A DNA stretch of 37,554 bases from Betaproteobacteria bacterium (GCA_022340285.1 JAJDOG010000101.1:1-37554); one strand, 5' to 3'. Shown: positions 13,578 to 21,263, counted from the stretch's first letter. Notes: a model not told the origin generated them from the letters alone. A program made the numbers and translations.

Positions 13578-14093
13578 ATGTCCACCACAAGCGTACGCGA
13601 AGCGCTAGAGAAGACCAGTAGGGTCATAGCGGAGCAGCCCGAGACCGCATACTCGAAGAGCGTACCGGCGACAGCGCGAGTTCTCGCTGGTCTTCGGTGC
13701 GAGGTGACGGGGCCCAATCGGGAGACCGTACACACCGACATGCCGCCGACGATGGGGGGAATCGCTTCCGCGCCGGCGCCCGGCTGGCTGTTCCGAGCAG
13801 CGGTAGCGAGCTGTACGGCCACAACGATTGCAATGCGCGCGGCGAGGCTGGGAATCAATCTGACGACGCTGGAAGTGACTGCCGAGAGCTTCTCGGACAA
13901 TCGAGGGATCCTGGGTCTCGATGACAACGTCTCGGCCGGTCTATCCGAGCTCACGGTTCGGGTCAAAATCGGCGCAAGGGATGTCTCTGCGGACGGACTT
14001 CGTGAGCTGGCCGAGTGGGGAGACGTCCATTCACCGGTAGCTTGCACAGCGCGCAATTCCTCCAGCTACTCGCTAGAGGTCGACGTAGTCTGA
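13578..14093 (+). CDS. OsmC-family protein
   Basis: This 171-residue OsmC/Ohr-fold protein has the first redox cysteine in AAVASCTATTIAMRAARLGI (Cys79). A central helix and strand LTTLEVTAESFSDNRG follow, with the second cysteine in VHSPVACTARN (Cys156). The pair matches the two-cysteine thiol peroxidase site of OsmC-like proteins, which reduce organic hydroperoxides. The N-terminal 40 residues precede the usual domain start. GGAGG lies 6 bp before ATG 13578. Its TGA is followed by a degraded stretch with CGCGCGCGAGCCGATCG, which resembles the arm of the attC at 842. The 218 bp before the next gene are otherwise empty. Confidence 0.85.
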   Translation: MSTTSVREALEKTSRVIAEQPETAYSKSVPATARVLAGLRCEVTGPNRETVHTDMPPTMGGIASAPAPGWLFRAAVASCTATTIAMRAARLGINLTTLEVTAESFSDNRGILGLDDNVSAGLSELTVRVKIGARDVSADGLRELAEWGDVHSPVACTARNSSSYSLEVDVV

Positions 14094-14311
14094 ACGCGTC
14101 GGTGTCAATCCCGCGCGCGAGCCGATCGCGGCGAGCCAGCTTCGCGCGCGTGCGGTGCTCTCCACGTCGGAGGGCTCGTGCGAATCAAGGTCCCCTTATC
14201 GCGCTCCAAGGCGTCCGACCCGATTCACTCGCCACCCAGCCGGTGCCGATACGCCCTCTCAGTCCGGCCCGTGCTAGGCTGCCATGGCCCAAGTCACCTA
14301 AGGACGAGATC

Positions 14312-14605
14312 ATGGCCAAGGCCTACATGGTTGTCTGCTACCACTCCGTGTCTGACGAGGAAGCGCTGAAGGCGTACGCAAAGATCGCGGCTCCCGCGAC
14401 AGAGGCCGCGGGCGGACGCTATCTGGCACGTGGTAATCCGGCCAAGACATACGAATCCGGGCTCGACCAGCGTACGGTCATCGTTGAGTTCGACAGCGTC
14501 GCGCAGGCGATCGCGGCGCACGACAGTCCCGGCTATCAGGCTGCGCTGAAAGCACTCGGCAATGGCGCCAAGCGCGATGTGCGCCTTGTCGAAGGGCTCG
14601 GCTGA
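14312..14605 (+). CDS. DUF1330 family protein
   Basis: This 97-residue ferredoxin-like (dimeric alpha/beta barrel) protein of DUF1330 contains AYMVVCYHSVSDEEALKAYA, then AAGGRYLARGNPAKTYE, RTVIVEFDSVAQAIAAHDSPGYQAA and RDVRLVEG. These are the regular conserved blocks. The function of DUF1330 is unknown. AAGGACGAG lies before ATG 14312, and the longer upstream frame is spurious. A short second copy of the family, truncated, lies at 15670. A 7-bp hairpin follows the stop. Confidence 0.85.
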   Translation: MAKAYMVVCYHSVSDEEALKAYAKIAAPATEAAGGRYLARGNPAKTYESGLDQRTVIVEFDSVAQAIAAHDSPGYQAALKALGNGAKRDVRLVEGLG

Positions 14606-14630
14606 CCGGCCAGGGGGCGGTTCTTTTCCT

Positions 14631-14655
14631 GACTCCCATTGCGTCCTCGGGAGTC
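14631..14655 (+). terminator. hairpin after DUF1330 gene, possible terminator
   Basis: GACTCCC (14631-14637) pairs perfectly with GGGAGTC (14649-14655) around an 11-base loop, 26 bp after the DUF1330 stop. There is no T-run after it, so factor-independent termination is doubtful. The remaining bases to 14796 show no gene; an AAGCGTTGTTC at about 14696 resembles a worn attC end. Confidence 0.3.
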
Positions 14656-14796
14656 GGCGTTGCGAGATCTGTTTGCGGTGGGCGCGCTCTCTGCAAGCGT
14701 TGTTCTGCTCGCCTGGTCCTGTGCGGGACTGGTGCCGACGAAAAGCGTCTCGAGTACTCACGTAACGCGGGTGTCTAGGCGAAAAGGAGGCGACAC

Positions 14797-15201
14797 ATGA
14801 ACAAGCGTCCTACGTCAGTGACCGTTATCGCATGGCTCCTCATCGTCCTCGGCGGGATTTCGATCCTGACGACGACGGCCGCAATCAACAATCCTGCGGT
14901 GCTGGAGGTGATGGGCAGGAGCCCGCTTCCCATCGGCGTCCAGTTTGCGATGACCTATGCCGGACTGGTGATCATGGTCGTCTGCGGCGTCGCCATGCTC
15001 AAGGGACGCAATTGGGGCCGCCTTCTCTACGTGATATGGACCGGCGCGGGCTTCGTGATCGGTATCTTCACGTCTCCAGTGAAGGGGGCGATGATCCCGG
15101 GGTTGGTCGTATTCATCATCGCCTGCTTCTTCCTCTTCCGCCCAAAGGCCAACCAGTACTTCGCCGCGCCTGATCCTCCCGGTGGTCCGCAAGATACTTA
15201 G
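14797..15201 (+). CDS. small membrane protein, four segments
   Basis: This 134-residue protein has membrane segments near residues 8-28 (VTVIAWLLIVLGGISIL), 46-66 (GVQFAMTYAGLVIMVVCGVAML), 75-92 (LLYVIWTGAGFVIGIF) and 97-115 (MIPGLVVFIIACFFLF). The charged motif KGRNWGRLLY lies between the second and third. The pattern resembles small bacterial membrane proteins of unknown function in which KGRxWARxLY marks a cytoplasmic loop. AAAAGGAGG precedes ATG 14797. The last 20 bases overlap the next membrane-protein gene, which indicates coupled translation. Confidence 0.75.
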   Translation: MNKRPTSVTVIAWLLIVLGGISILTTTAAINNPAVLEVMGRSPLPIGVQFAMTYAGLVIMVVCGVAMLKGRNWGRLLYVIWTGAGFVIGIFTSPVKGAMIPGLVVFIIACFFLFRPKANQYFAAPDPPGGPQDT

Positions 15202-15631
15202 CGTCGCGCTCTACATCCTCGCGGGGTTCTTCTTCTACATGGGGAATATCCTGGCATTTGTCAGCGGCGTCCCCGGTGGTACAAAGTGGGCATTCGTAGC
15301 GGTCGTGCTGGTGGTTGCCGTGCTAGCTTTGGTTGCCGGGCTCGCGTCGGGGCACTTTCGGGACTGGAAGAGATACGCGGGAGTGGTTCTCGTCGGTGCG
15401 TCAGGCTTCACGATTCTTCTTGTGTTCACGTTCGCGTGCCTGGTCCTGAGCGAGGATTTGCGAAAGGTGATGCGGCCGGACACGGTCGCCTTTTTCGGAG
15501 ACTACCTCGCGGGCGCCGCAGTGGTCACGTGTGCTGCCGTCGCTGGCATGCTGCTGCTCCGCGCGAGCAGGGGAAGTCCGGAGCGGGCCCGTTCATCCGG
15601 CAACGCGCCTTCGGGCGCAGGCGACCCTTGA
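15182..15631 (+). CDS. membrane protein, coupled to the upstream gene
   Basis: This 149-residue protein starts at GTG 15182, inside the end of the preceding gene. Four hydrophobic stretches are visible near residues 5-27 (ILSVALYILAGFFFYMGNIL), 35-57 (WAFVAVVLVVAVLALVAGL), 66-90 (YAGVVLVGASGFTILLVF) and 107-126 (YLAGAAVVTCAAVAGMLLL). The C-terminal 20 residues are polar. Family not recognised. The overlap of 20 bp and the shared membrane nature make a two-gene unit likely. Confidence 0.68.
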   Translation: MVRKILSVALYILAGFFFYMGNILAFVSGVPGGTKWAFVAVVLVVAVLALVAGLASGHFRDWKRYAGVVLVGASGFTILLVFTFACLVLSEDLRKVMRPDTVAFFGDYLAGAAVVTCAAVAGMLLLRASRGSPERARSSGNAPSGAGDP

Positions 15632-15669
15632 GGTCGCACCATGGAGCATCGCATTGACGGGAGACCTGT

Positions 15670-15774
15670 ATGCCAGCCTATATCATCGCAAGCATCGATA
15701 TTCACGATCCGGAAGCCATGAAAGCCTATTCGGCGCGGGTGCCCGCAGTGCTCAAGGCATTCGGCGGTCGCTAG
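15670..15774 (+). pseudogene. DUF1330 fragment, C-terminus lost
   Basis: With a ribosome site (GGGAG) and ATG 15670, the frame reads MPAYIIASIDIHDPEAMKAY, then VPAVLKAFGGR, and hits TAG at 15772-15774. This is the first 34 residues of a DUF1330 protein, which normally continues with about 60 residues after AxGGR. The following DNA encodes nothing of the family in any frame up to the next gene. The break falls exactly after the conserved GGR, so a deletion joined the gene to unrelated sequence. The complete DUF1330 gene at 14312 differs clearly in sequence, so this is not a recent copy of it. Confidence 0.68.
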
Positions 15775-15830
15775 AGTCCGGCGCGCCGCCGAACACCAAA
15801 TCCACAGGCGTCACGAGAAGGGACTCTTGC

Positions 15831-16082
15831 TTGAGCGATAAAGACGAAATTCGAGACCTCTTGATTGAAATTCGAGACAACCAGCGACTGTCCCTCCAGA
15901 AGCAAGAGGAACATCTGGCTGTCGCACGGGAACAGATTGATCGCGCGAGGCGACAGGTTCAGGACTCGATGGAGCTGCAGCGCCAAGCCATCGACAGGGT
16001 GAAGCGAATCTCGCGCATTGCAGTCCCCGGGATCATACTTTGCGTCATCCTGATCGCATATTTGGTGGTCCGATACTTCTAG
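15831..16082 (+). CDS. small coiled-coil protein with C-terminal membrane anchor
   Basis: This 83-residue protein starts at TTG 15831, with GAGAAGGGA 8 bases before it. Residues 2-58 are highly charged and heptad-like (EIRDLLIEIRDNQRLSLQKQ, then EEHLAVAREQIDRARRQV), predicting a long coiled coil. Residues 62-81 (RIAVPGIILCVILIAYLVV) form one membrane segment at the C-terminus, followed only by RYF. This is a tail-anchored design with the coiled coil in the cytoplasm. Function is unknown; oligomerisation or scaffolding at the membrane is plausible. A methyltransferase starts 25 bp after it. A longer upstream frame exists but the DUF1330 fragment occupies that DNA. Confidence 0.65.
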   Translation: MSDKDEIRDLLIEIRDNQRLSLQKQEEHLAVAREQIDRARRQVQDSMELQRQAIDRVKRISRIAVPGIILCVILIAYLVVRYF

Positions 16083-16107
16083 GCGTGAGTGACGTGCCGG
16101 GGGACCG

Positions 16108-16725
16108 ATGGGCCTTTACAGCAGGTACATCCTTCCGCGAGTTATCCACTTCGCGTGCGGCTTGAAGCCGAATATGCGTCAGCGCGAGAAGGTGGTGCCG
16201 CACGCCCGTGGGCGCGTTCTCGAGGTTGGAATCGGCTCGGGATTGAATTTGCCGTTTTACGATCCCGGGAAGGTTACGAAGGTCTGGGGCCTGGATCCTG
16301 CGCCGGAGATGATCCGGATCGCGGAACGGGCCGCGCGCTCGCTCCCCTTCGAGGTGGAATTCATCGGCCTCCCGGGCAACGAGATTCCGCTCGAGGACAA
16401 CAGTATCGATACCGTGGTCGTGACATATACGCTTTGTACCATTCCGGATGCCATCGCCGCGCTGCGTCAGATGAGCCGAGTCCTCCGGCCAGACGGCGAG
16501 CTGGTCTTCTGCGAGCACGGGGCGGCACCGGATGCGAGCGTCCGCCGTTGGCAGGATCGCCTGAACCCGATATGGAATAGGGTTGGCGGCGGTTGCAACC
16601 TCAATCGGCCGATCCCCGGGCTCATCGATGCGGGAGGTTTCCGGATCCGGAAGCTGGACACCATGTACATACCGGGCTGGCGCCCGGCAAGCTTCAACTA
16701 CTGGGGTGCGGCCGTGCCGCGATGA
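16108..16725 (+). CDS. class I SAM-dependent methyltransferase
   Basis: This is a 205-residue methyltransferase with motif I VLEVGIGSGLNLPFYD near residue 38. The acidic loop WGLDPAPEMIRIAE, then NSIDTVVVTYTLCTIPD (motif II) and VLRPDGELVFCEHG (motif III) follow. The order and the GLNLPFY/TLCTIPD wording match the family of small methyltransferases related to METTL7 and to phosphatidylethanolamine methyltransferase-like proteins; the acceptor is unknown. The C-terminal GGGCNLNRPI and PGWRPASFNYWG are also typical. GGGGGACCG precedes ATG 16108. Complete, and very close to its neighbours on both sides. Confidence 0.85.
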   Translation: MGLYSRYILPRVIHFACGLKPNMRQREKVVPHARGRVLEVGIGSGLNLPFYDPGKVTKVWGLDPAPEMIRIAERAARSLPFEVEFIGLPGNEIPLEDNSIDTVVVTYTLCTIPDAIAALRQMSRVLRPDGELVFCEHGAAPDASVRRWQDRLNPIWNRVGGGCNLNRPIPGLIDAGGFRIRKLDTMYIPGWRPASFNYWGAAVPR

Positions 16726-16733
16726 GGCGCGAC

Positions 16734-16877
16734 ATGGCTCATATGAACCCGGCATTCGAAAAGAAGATACTCCTCGATGTCGTCGATCAGATAAAGGGCC
16801 GGAGGCGACGAATCGAAACGAGGAAGCGTATCGATATGAACAGTGTTCGAAAACGCCTCGATGAGCTTGGAAGCTAA
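16734..16877 (+). CDS. small basic hypothetical protein, 47 residues
   Basis: From ATG 16734 (alternative 16743) the frame gives MAHMNPAFEKKILLDVVDQI, then a very basic KGRRRRIETRKR and a helix SVRKRLDELGS. It is almost wholly helical by composition. It lies 8 bp after a methyltransferase stop and probably shares its transcript. No family is recognised and no clear ribosome site is seen, so existence as a gene is moderately supported. Confidence 0.45.
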   Translation: MAHMNPAFEKKILLDVVDQIKGRRRRIETRKRIDMNSVRKRLDELGS

Positions 16878-16933
16878 CGCGTCTGCGCGAGATTCGGTCG
16901 TGGGAGCAACGGTCAGTCGCTTGGTAACGTCCC

Positions 16934-17920
16934 GTGGCGAAGAATACGAAGCTGGCTAACCTGCTGTCGCTATTGGTGGGCGCTTCATTCCTGACAAGCG
17001 CGATTTCCTGCGCCGCGAGCGGCATCGAGCTCGAAAGCGGGAGCACGCTGACGATCAGCCATGCTGAATTCAGTCGATTCCTTCCGCACGCTTTCTACGA
17101 CCAGGCCATAGCGTCTCTGCCGCACGTGTATCCGAAGCATGTGCTCCTGGCCAGCCGTCGGACGGGAGAGTTGGGGGAGGTTCGATACGCGCTGGTGTGT
17201 TTCAAGGAGTCCCCCGAAAGTGAACGGGTAACGATTCAGGCTGTCGCAGTACACGGACGCCAGGCCTGGCGTTTCGAGACGTATGCGCCCCTTTCCTATG
17301 AGGACACTCTCGTCGAGGTGCTCGAGCAGATATCGAAGCTGCCTGCGCGGACGTCGTCGGGAAGCGTCGGCGACACCGGGGGAGCCGGCCGAGGCCCTTC
17401 GTTCGCCTGTGACAAGGTGGCCGCCGGCAGCATCGAGGCGATGATTTGCGCGGACGCGGAATTGTCTGCGCTCGACCGCGAGCTTTCCGGCGTCTACGCT
17501 GCTGCATCGAAGCTGGCGACCAACGAGCGGCCGCCGCAGCTGAAAGCGGAGCAGAGAGGCTGGATGAAAGGGCGAAACGAATGCTGGAAGAGCGGCGCCA
17601 GGCGCCAATGCGTCAGCGAGGCTTACCAACGACGCATCGCCGAACTGCAGGCCAGGTATCGGCTGGTCCCCGGAATTGGACCGGTTCGCTATGTGTGCGA
17701 GGGCAACCCCGCCAACGAGGTCGTCGCCACATTCTTTCAGACGACGCCCCCAACCCTGATCGCCGAGCGGGGTGATAGCGTCTCGCTCATGTACGTGCAA
17801 CCGAGCGGGAGTGGCGCAAGGTATCGAGGCCGCAATGAGTCCCTCTGGGAACACCAAGGCGAAGCGTTGATCACGTGGGGGTACGGCGCGCCCGAGATGC
17901 GTTGCAAGAAAGTACGTTGA
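16934..17920 (+). CDS. periplasmic lysozyme-inhibitor-type protein: LprI-like plus MliC domain
   Basis: This is a 328-residue exported protein from GTG 16934. Residues 1-28 form a signal peptide (LLSLLVGASFLTSAISCAASG); the cysteine there does not sit in a good lipobox. Residues 30-140 are an unrecognised alpha/beta region. Residues about 157-245 have the LprI/DUF1311 pattern, FACDKVAAGSIEAMICADAE, then LDRELSGVYAAA, WMKGRNEC and CVSEAYQRRIAEL. Residues about 250-328 look like MliC, with VRYVCEGN at the start, ARYRGRNESLWEHQGEA and the end MRCKK, including the cysteine pair. Both domain families are known for inhibiting or resisting lysozyme, so protection of peptidoglycan is likely. No good ribosome site is visible. 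Confidence 0.8.
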   Translation: MAKNTKLANLLSLLVGASFLTSAISCAASGIELESGSTLTISHAEFSRFLPHAFYDQAIASLPHVYPKHVLLASRRTGELGEVRYALVCFKESPESERVTIQAVAVHGRQAWRFETYAPLSYEDTLVEVLEQISKLPARTSSGSVGDTGGAGRGPSFACDKVAAGSIEAMICADAELSALDRELSGVYAAASKLATNERPPQLKAEQRGWMKGRNECWKSGARRQCVSEAYQRRIAELQARYRLVPGIGPVRYVCEGNPANEVVATFFQTTPPTLIAERGDSVSLMYVQPSGSGARYRGRNESLWEHQGEALITWGYGAPEMRCKKVR

Positions 17921-17979
17921 AGCGGAGGGGCAGCCGGGCATGAGTCCGGGGCCTGACGGAACACCGGTCGGAGGAAGCG

Positions 17980-18330
17980 ATGGAAGCTTTGAAGGATACG
18001 AGCCATTTCTACGAGGTCGAGCGCAGGGAGTACCACGCTCAGCGACCCGGGTTCCGAATCAACGAACTGCAGATCTCTCCGAAGCAGCAGGTCCCCTGGC
18101 ACTTCCACACCAATATCCAGGACACGTTCTACGTGATCGAAGGATGCATTCGCATCTTCCTGCGGGATCCGAAGGAGGAGGTCAGGCTGAAGCCCGGCGA
18201 GACTTTTTCCGTGCCACCGCGCCGTCCGCACCTCGTCATCAACGGCGGCGACACCTCGGCCACATTTCTCGTGCTTCAAGGCATCGGCGAATACGACTTT
18301 GTTCCGCTCGTGCCAAAGCGTGAAGCCTGA
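17980..18330 (+). CDS. cupin-domain protein
   Basis: This 116-residue cupin has motif 1 PWHFHTNIQDTFYVIEGCIRIF (shown in parts: PWHFHTNIQDTFYV, IEGCIRIF) with two histidines and a glutamate. Motif 2 is LKPGETFSVPPRRPHLVING with the third histidine, so the metal site is complete. GGAGGAAGCG is 1-10 bp upstream of ATG 17980. Sixty base pairs separate it from the lysozyme-inhibitor-like gene. The enzyme or binding function cannot be told; cupins with these motifs include dioxygenases and sugar-binding proteins. Confidence 0.82.
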   Translation: MEALKDTSHFYEVERREYHAQRPGFRINELQISPKQQVPWHFHTNIQDTFYVIEGCIRIFLRDPKEEVRLKPGETFSVPPRRPHLVINGGDTSATFLVLQGIGEYDFVPLVPKREA

Positions 18331-18371
18331 CTGCGCGATGACCGCTTTGGTATCCGGATAGGAACGACCGC

Positions 18372-19610
18372 ATGGGCTTCCCGTCACAGGGGCGCGGCAG
18401 GCCTGCGGCGCGGTCGGTCTATCGCTTCCTGCCCAGGAGCATATGGGCATTGGGATTCGTTTCGCTGCTGATGGACAGTTCCTCGGAGCTCGTCCACAGC
18501 CTGTTGCCCGTATTCATGGTCACCGTGCTGGGCGCCTCCACCATCACAGTCGGAGTGATCGAAGGCGTCGCGGAAGCCACCGCAGCGATCACGAAGGTGT
18601 TCTCCGGGGCACTCAGCGACTATTTCAGGAAACGCAAGGTCCTTGTGGCGCTCGGATACGGGCTTGCCGCCTTCACCAAGCCAGTCTTCCCGCTCGCAAC
18701 GACGATCGGATGGGTGTTTGCTGCACGGTTCGTCGACCGCATCGGCAAAGGTATCCGCGGCGCGCCGCGCGATGCGCTGGTCGCGGACATCGTGCCGCCG
18801 GAACTGCGTGGAGCGGCCTACGGCCTGCGGCAGGCGCTCGATACCGTCGGAGCATTCATCGGGCCCTTGCTCGCGATCGCGTTCATGGCCTGGTTCGCGG
18901 ACGACATCAAGTCGGTACTCTGGGTGGCGGTGGTGCCCGCGTTCCTGGCGGTGCTGCTGCTGGTCTTCGCGGTGCGCGAACCCGATCCCGAGTCGTCGCC
19001 GCGGCAGCCGGGCTTGCGAAACCGGTTGACTTTCACCGACGTTAGGCGCCTGTCCGTTCGCTACTGGCTCGTAGTCGCGCTTGCGGCGGTCTTCACGCTG
19101 GCCCGATTCAGCGAGGCATTCCTGATTCTCCGCGCGCAGGACGTCGGACTCGCCATCGGCTACGTGCCACTCATCATGATCGTGATGAACGTGGTCTATG
19201 CGGCGGTTGCCTATCCGGCAGGCGTTGCCGCCGACCGGATGTCGGCGCGCAAGCTGGTCGTGCTCGGGCTCGCCGTGCTGATCATTGCCGATGTGGTGCT
19301 GGCATTGGCGGCGTCGCCCGGAGTCGCCTTCGCCGGGGCAGCATTCTGGGGCCTGCACATGGCGCTCACCCAGGGGCTGCTCTCGAAACTCGTCGCCGAT
19401 ACGGCGCCCGCCGAGCTTCGCGGCACGGCTTTCGGTATATTCAACCTGGTGAGCGGCGGCGCGCTTCTGTTGGCAAGTGTCATCGCCGGGACGCTATGGA
19501 GCGAATTCGGCGCCTCGGCCACGTTCGTCGCGGGGGCAATTTTCGCGGCCGTTGCGGCGCTGGGGTTGCTTTTCTTCCGCCCCTCGGGCGCGATATCAGG
19601 CCACAAGTGA
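18372..19610 (+). CDS. MFS transporter
   Basis: This 412-residue major facilitator protein has about 12 membrane segments. MFS signatures are the loop 2-3 motif SGALSDYFRKRKVLV and the loop 4-5 RFVDRIGKGIRGAPRDALVAD, which is typical of a bacterial subfamily with a G-x-R-GAPRDA motif. The C-terminal half repeats the pattern with AGVAADRMSARKLVVLG. The central loop is short (REPDPESSPRQPGLRN). Substrate unknown; this subfamily is often annotated as drug or organic-solute efflux. AGGAACGACCG precedes ATG 18372. A 67-residue membrane protein starts 7 bp after the stop. Confidence 0.9.
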   Translation: MGFPSQGRGRPAARSVYRFLPRSIWALGFVSLLMDSSSELVHSLLPVFMVTVLGASTITVGVIEGVAEATAAITKVFSGALSDYFRKRKVLVALGYGLAAFTKPVFPLATTIGWVFAARFVDRIGKGIRGAPRDALVADIVPPELRGAAYGLRQALDTVGAFIGPLLAIAFMAWFADDIKSVLWVAVVPAFLAVLLLVFAVREPDPESSPRQPGLRNRLTFTDVRRLSVRYWLVVALAAVFTLARFSEAFLILRAQDVGLAIGYVPLIMIVMNVVYAAVAYPAGVAADRMSARKLVVLGLAVLIIADVVLALAASPGVAFAGAAFWGLHMALTQGLLSKLVADTAPAELRGTAFGIFNLVSGGALLLASVIAGTLWSEFGASATFVAGAIFAAVAALGLLFFRPSGAISGHK

Positions 19611-19617
19611 GACCGCA

Positions 19618-19821
19618 ATGAACGAGGCGTGGCTACTCTGGGGTTTGCTCTTCGGCTCGTTCGGCCTCGGCTTCTTTGTGTACGGCAGGAAGCAGAAGGC
19701 CATCGTCCCCACGGTGTGCGGACTGGCTCTCATGATCTTTCCGTATTTCGTGTCCAATACCATTCTGCTCGTCGTGATCGGGATCGCGCTCATGGCTATC
19801 CCGTACTTCGTCAGAATCTGA
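19618..19821 (+). CDS. small membrane protein, 67 residues
   Basis: The ATG at 19618 gives MNEAWLLWGLLFGSFGLGFF, VYGRKQKAIVPTVCGLALMI, FPYFVSNTILLVVIGIALMA, then IPYFVRI. Two or three membrane segments are visible, with the basic loop YGRKQK between them. Proteins of this pattern are often labelled amino-acid-transport-related without evidence. It follows the MFS gene by 7 bp and may be co-expressed with it. The long frame upstream of 19618 only overlaps the MFS gene. Confidence 0.72.
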   Translation: MNEAWLLWGLLFGSFGLGFFVYGRKQKAIVPTVCGLALMIFPYFVSNTILLVVIGIALMAIPYFVRI

Positions 19822-19825
19822 GGCT

Positions 19826-20119
19826 GGGCAACCCAAGATTGCCATCGACGGCGCGCATGCGGAAACCGACGGTGCGCACCTTCGTTGGTTCATTGCCTCC
19901 GACAAAGTGCGGGGCGCGGGCGTCGGCAATGCGTTGCTGGCTTCGGCCGTCGAGTTCTGCCGCGCACAGCGCTATGACCGTGTGTTTTTGTCGACGTTCG
20001 AAGGCCTCAGCGCGGCCCGACACCTGTATGAGAAGTCCGGCTTTCGGCTGGTGCACGAACAGCTCGGTTCGCAGTGGGGCTGCGAGGTGAGGGAACAGCG
20101 CTTCGAATGGCGGGCCTGA
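19826..20119 (+). pseudogene. GNAT acetyltransferase, C-terminal part only
   Basis: The frame reads GQPKIAIDGAHAETDGAHLR, then WFIASDKVRGAGVGNALLAS and VFLSTFEGLSAARHLYEKSG, FRLVHEQLGSQWG, and ends at TGA 20117-20119. It contains GNAT motif A (R-G-A-G-V-G, acetyl-CoA phosphate binding) and motif B (A-R-H-L-Y-E). The layout and the GAHLRWFI/TFEGLxAARHLYE wording are those of the C-terminal half of MarR-GNAT fusion proteins. The first strands of the GNAT fold and any MarR part are missing. The sequence begins right at the stop of the preceding gene and no start codon lies before the conserved part; GTG 19907 lies inside motif A. A decayed gene is the best reading. Confidence 0.65.
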
Positions 20120-20192
20120 CCTCAGAACCTGTCGCAATGCCCGGCATGGGGTGTATTCTTGCGGGGCTTCAGTCTGGACAGGAGGAGACACG

Positions 20193-21263
20193 TTGAATAC
20201 CAATTACAAGATCCTGATCATGGGCGCCTCTTACGGCTCGTTACTGGGTACGAAGGTGGCGCTGGCCGGGCACACGGTGAGGCTGGTGTGCCTTCCCGCC
20301 GAGGCGGAGCTGATCAACAAGGAAGGTGCCCGGGTGCGTCTGCCCGTGAAGGGCCGCGAAGGGCTGGTCGAGGTCGATTCGCGGAAACTTCCGGGCAAGC
20401 TGTCGGCCGGCGGAACCGAAGGCACCAACCCGGCCGATTACGATCTGGTCGTCCTGGCGATGCAGGAACCGCAGTATCGGTCACCGGGCGTGCGCGAGTT
20501 GCTCGACGCAGTGGCAAAGGCCAAGGTTCCCTGCATGTCGATCATGAACATGCCGCCGCTGCCCTATGTGGCGCGGATTCCGGGCGTGAACGTCGAGAAA
20601 TGTCGGCCCTGCTACACGGACCCGACCGTGTGGGATCGCTTCGATCCCAAGCTGATGACGCTGTGCAGTCCGGATCCGCAGGCGTTCCGCCCCCCGGAAG
20701 AGAAGGTCAACGTGCTGCAAGTGAGACTGCCGACCAATTTCAAGGCGGCGCGGTTCGACTCGGACGCGCACACGGCCATTCTGCGCAAGCTCGAGGCCGA
20801 CATCGAGGCGGCAGGGTTCGATGCCGGCGACGGCAAGATCGAGCTGCCCGTCAAGCTCAAGGTGCACGACTCGGTCTTCGTGCCGCTGGCGAAGTGGAGC
20901 ATGCTGCTGGCGGGCAACTATCGCTGCGTCCAGAGGGAGGGCATGCGGTCCATCAAGGACGCCGTGCACACCGACATCGAGGCATCGCGATCGGTCTACA
21001 CGTGGGTGATGAAGCTTTGCATGTCGCTCGGCGCGGCCGAGAAGGACCTCGTCCCGTTCGAGAAGTACGCGAATGCGGCCCTTTCGCTGCTGACGCCATC
21101 GTCGGCGGCGCGTGCTCTCGCCAACGGCGCGCGGGACATTGAGCGAACGGACCGCCTGGTGCAGACCATCGCGGCGCAGAAGGGCATGCAGTCCGACCTG
21201 GTCGACCAGACGGTGGTCCTCGTCGATGGCTGGCTCGAGGCGAACCGGCGCAAGGCCGCATAG
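20193..21263 (+). CDS. ketopantoate-reductase-like oxidoreductase
   Basis: The protein has 356 residues from TTG 20193, with GGAGGAG 7 bases before it. The N-terminal Rossmann strand is KILIMGASYGSLLGTKVALAGH. In place of the usual GxGxxG it has MGASYGS, a variant seen in some PanE/ApbA-like proteins. The C-terminal region (residues 190-340) is helical, with RLPTNFKAARF and KWSMLLAGNYRCVQREGMRS around the place of the catalytic lysine. The similarity to PanE is general and the glycine motif differs, so pantoate synthesis is not certain; another 2-keto or opine-type substrate is possible. It stands alone 73 bp after a GNAT remnant. Confidence 0.72.
   Translation: MNTNYKILIMGASYGSLLGTKVALAGHTVRLVCLPAEAELINKEGARVRLPVKGREGLVEVDSRKLPGKLSAGGTEGTNPADYDLVVLAMQEPQYRSPGVRELLDAVAKAKVPCMSIMNMPPLPYVARIPGVNVEKCRPCYTDPTVWDRFDPKLMTLCSPDPQAFRPPEEKVNVLQVRLPTNFKAARFDSDAHTAILRKLEADIEAAGFDAGDGKIELPVKLKVHDSVFVPLAKWSMLLAGNYRCVQREGMRSIKDAVHTDIEASRSVYTWVMKLCMSLGAAEKDLVPFEKYANAALSLLTPSSAARALANGARDIERTDRLVQTIAAQKGMQSDLVDQTVVLVDGWLEANRRKAA

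Noticed and set aside
14108-14160. Sequence with CGCGCGCGAGCCGATCG after the OsmC gene
   Set aside because: It resembles the arm of the attC at 842 over 15 of 17 bases but lacks both outer boxes; noted only as a possible relic.
16934-17020. Lipoprotein signal in the LprI-MliC protein
   Set aside because: The cysteine in SAISCAAS is preceded by alanine-isoleucine-serine without leucine at -3, so a standard signal peptide is more likely than a lipobox.
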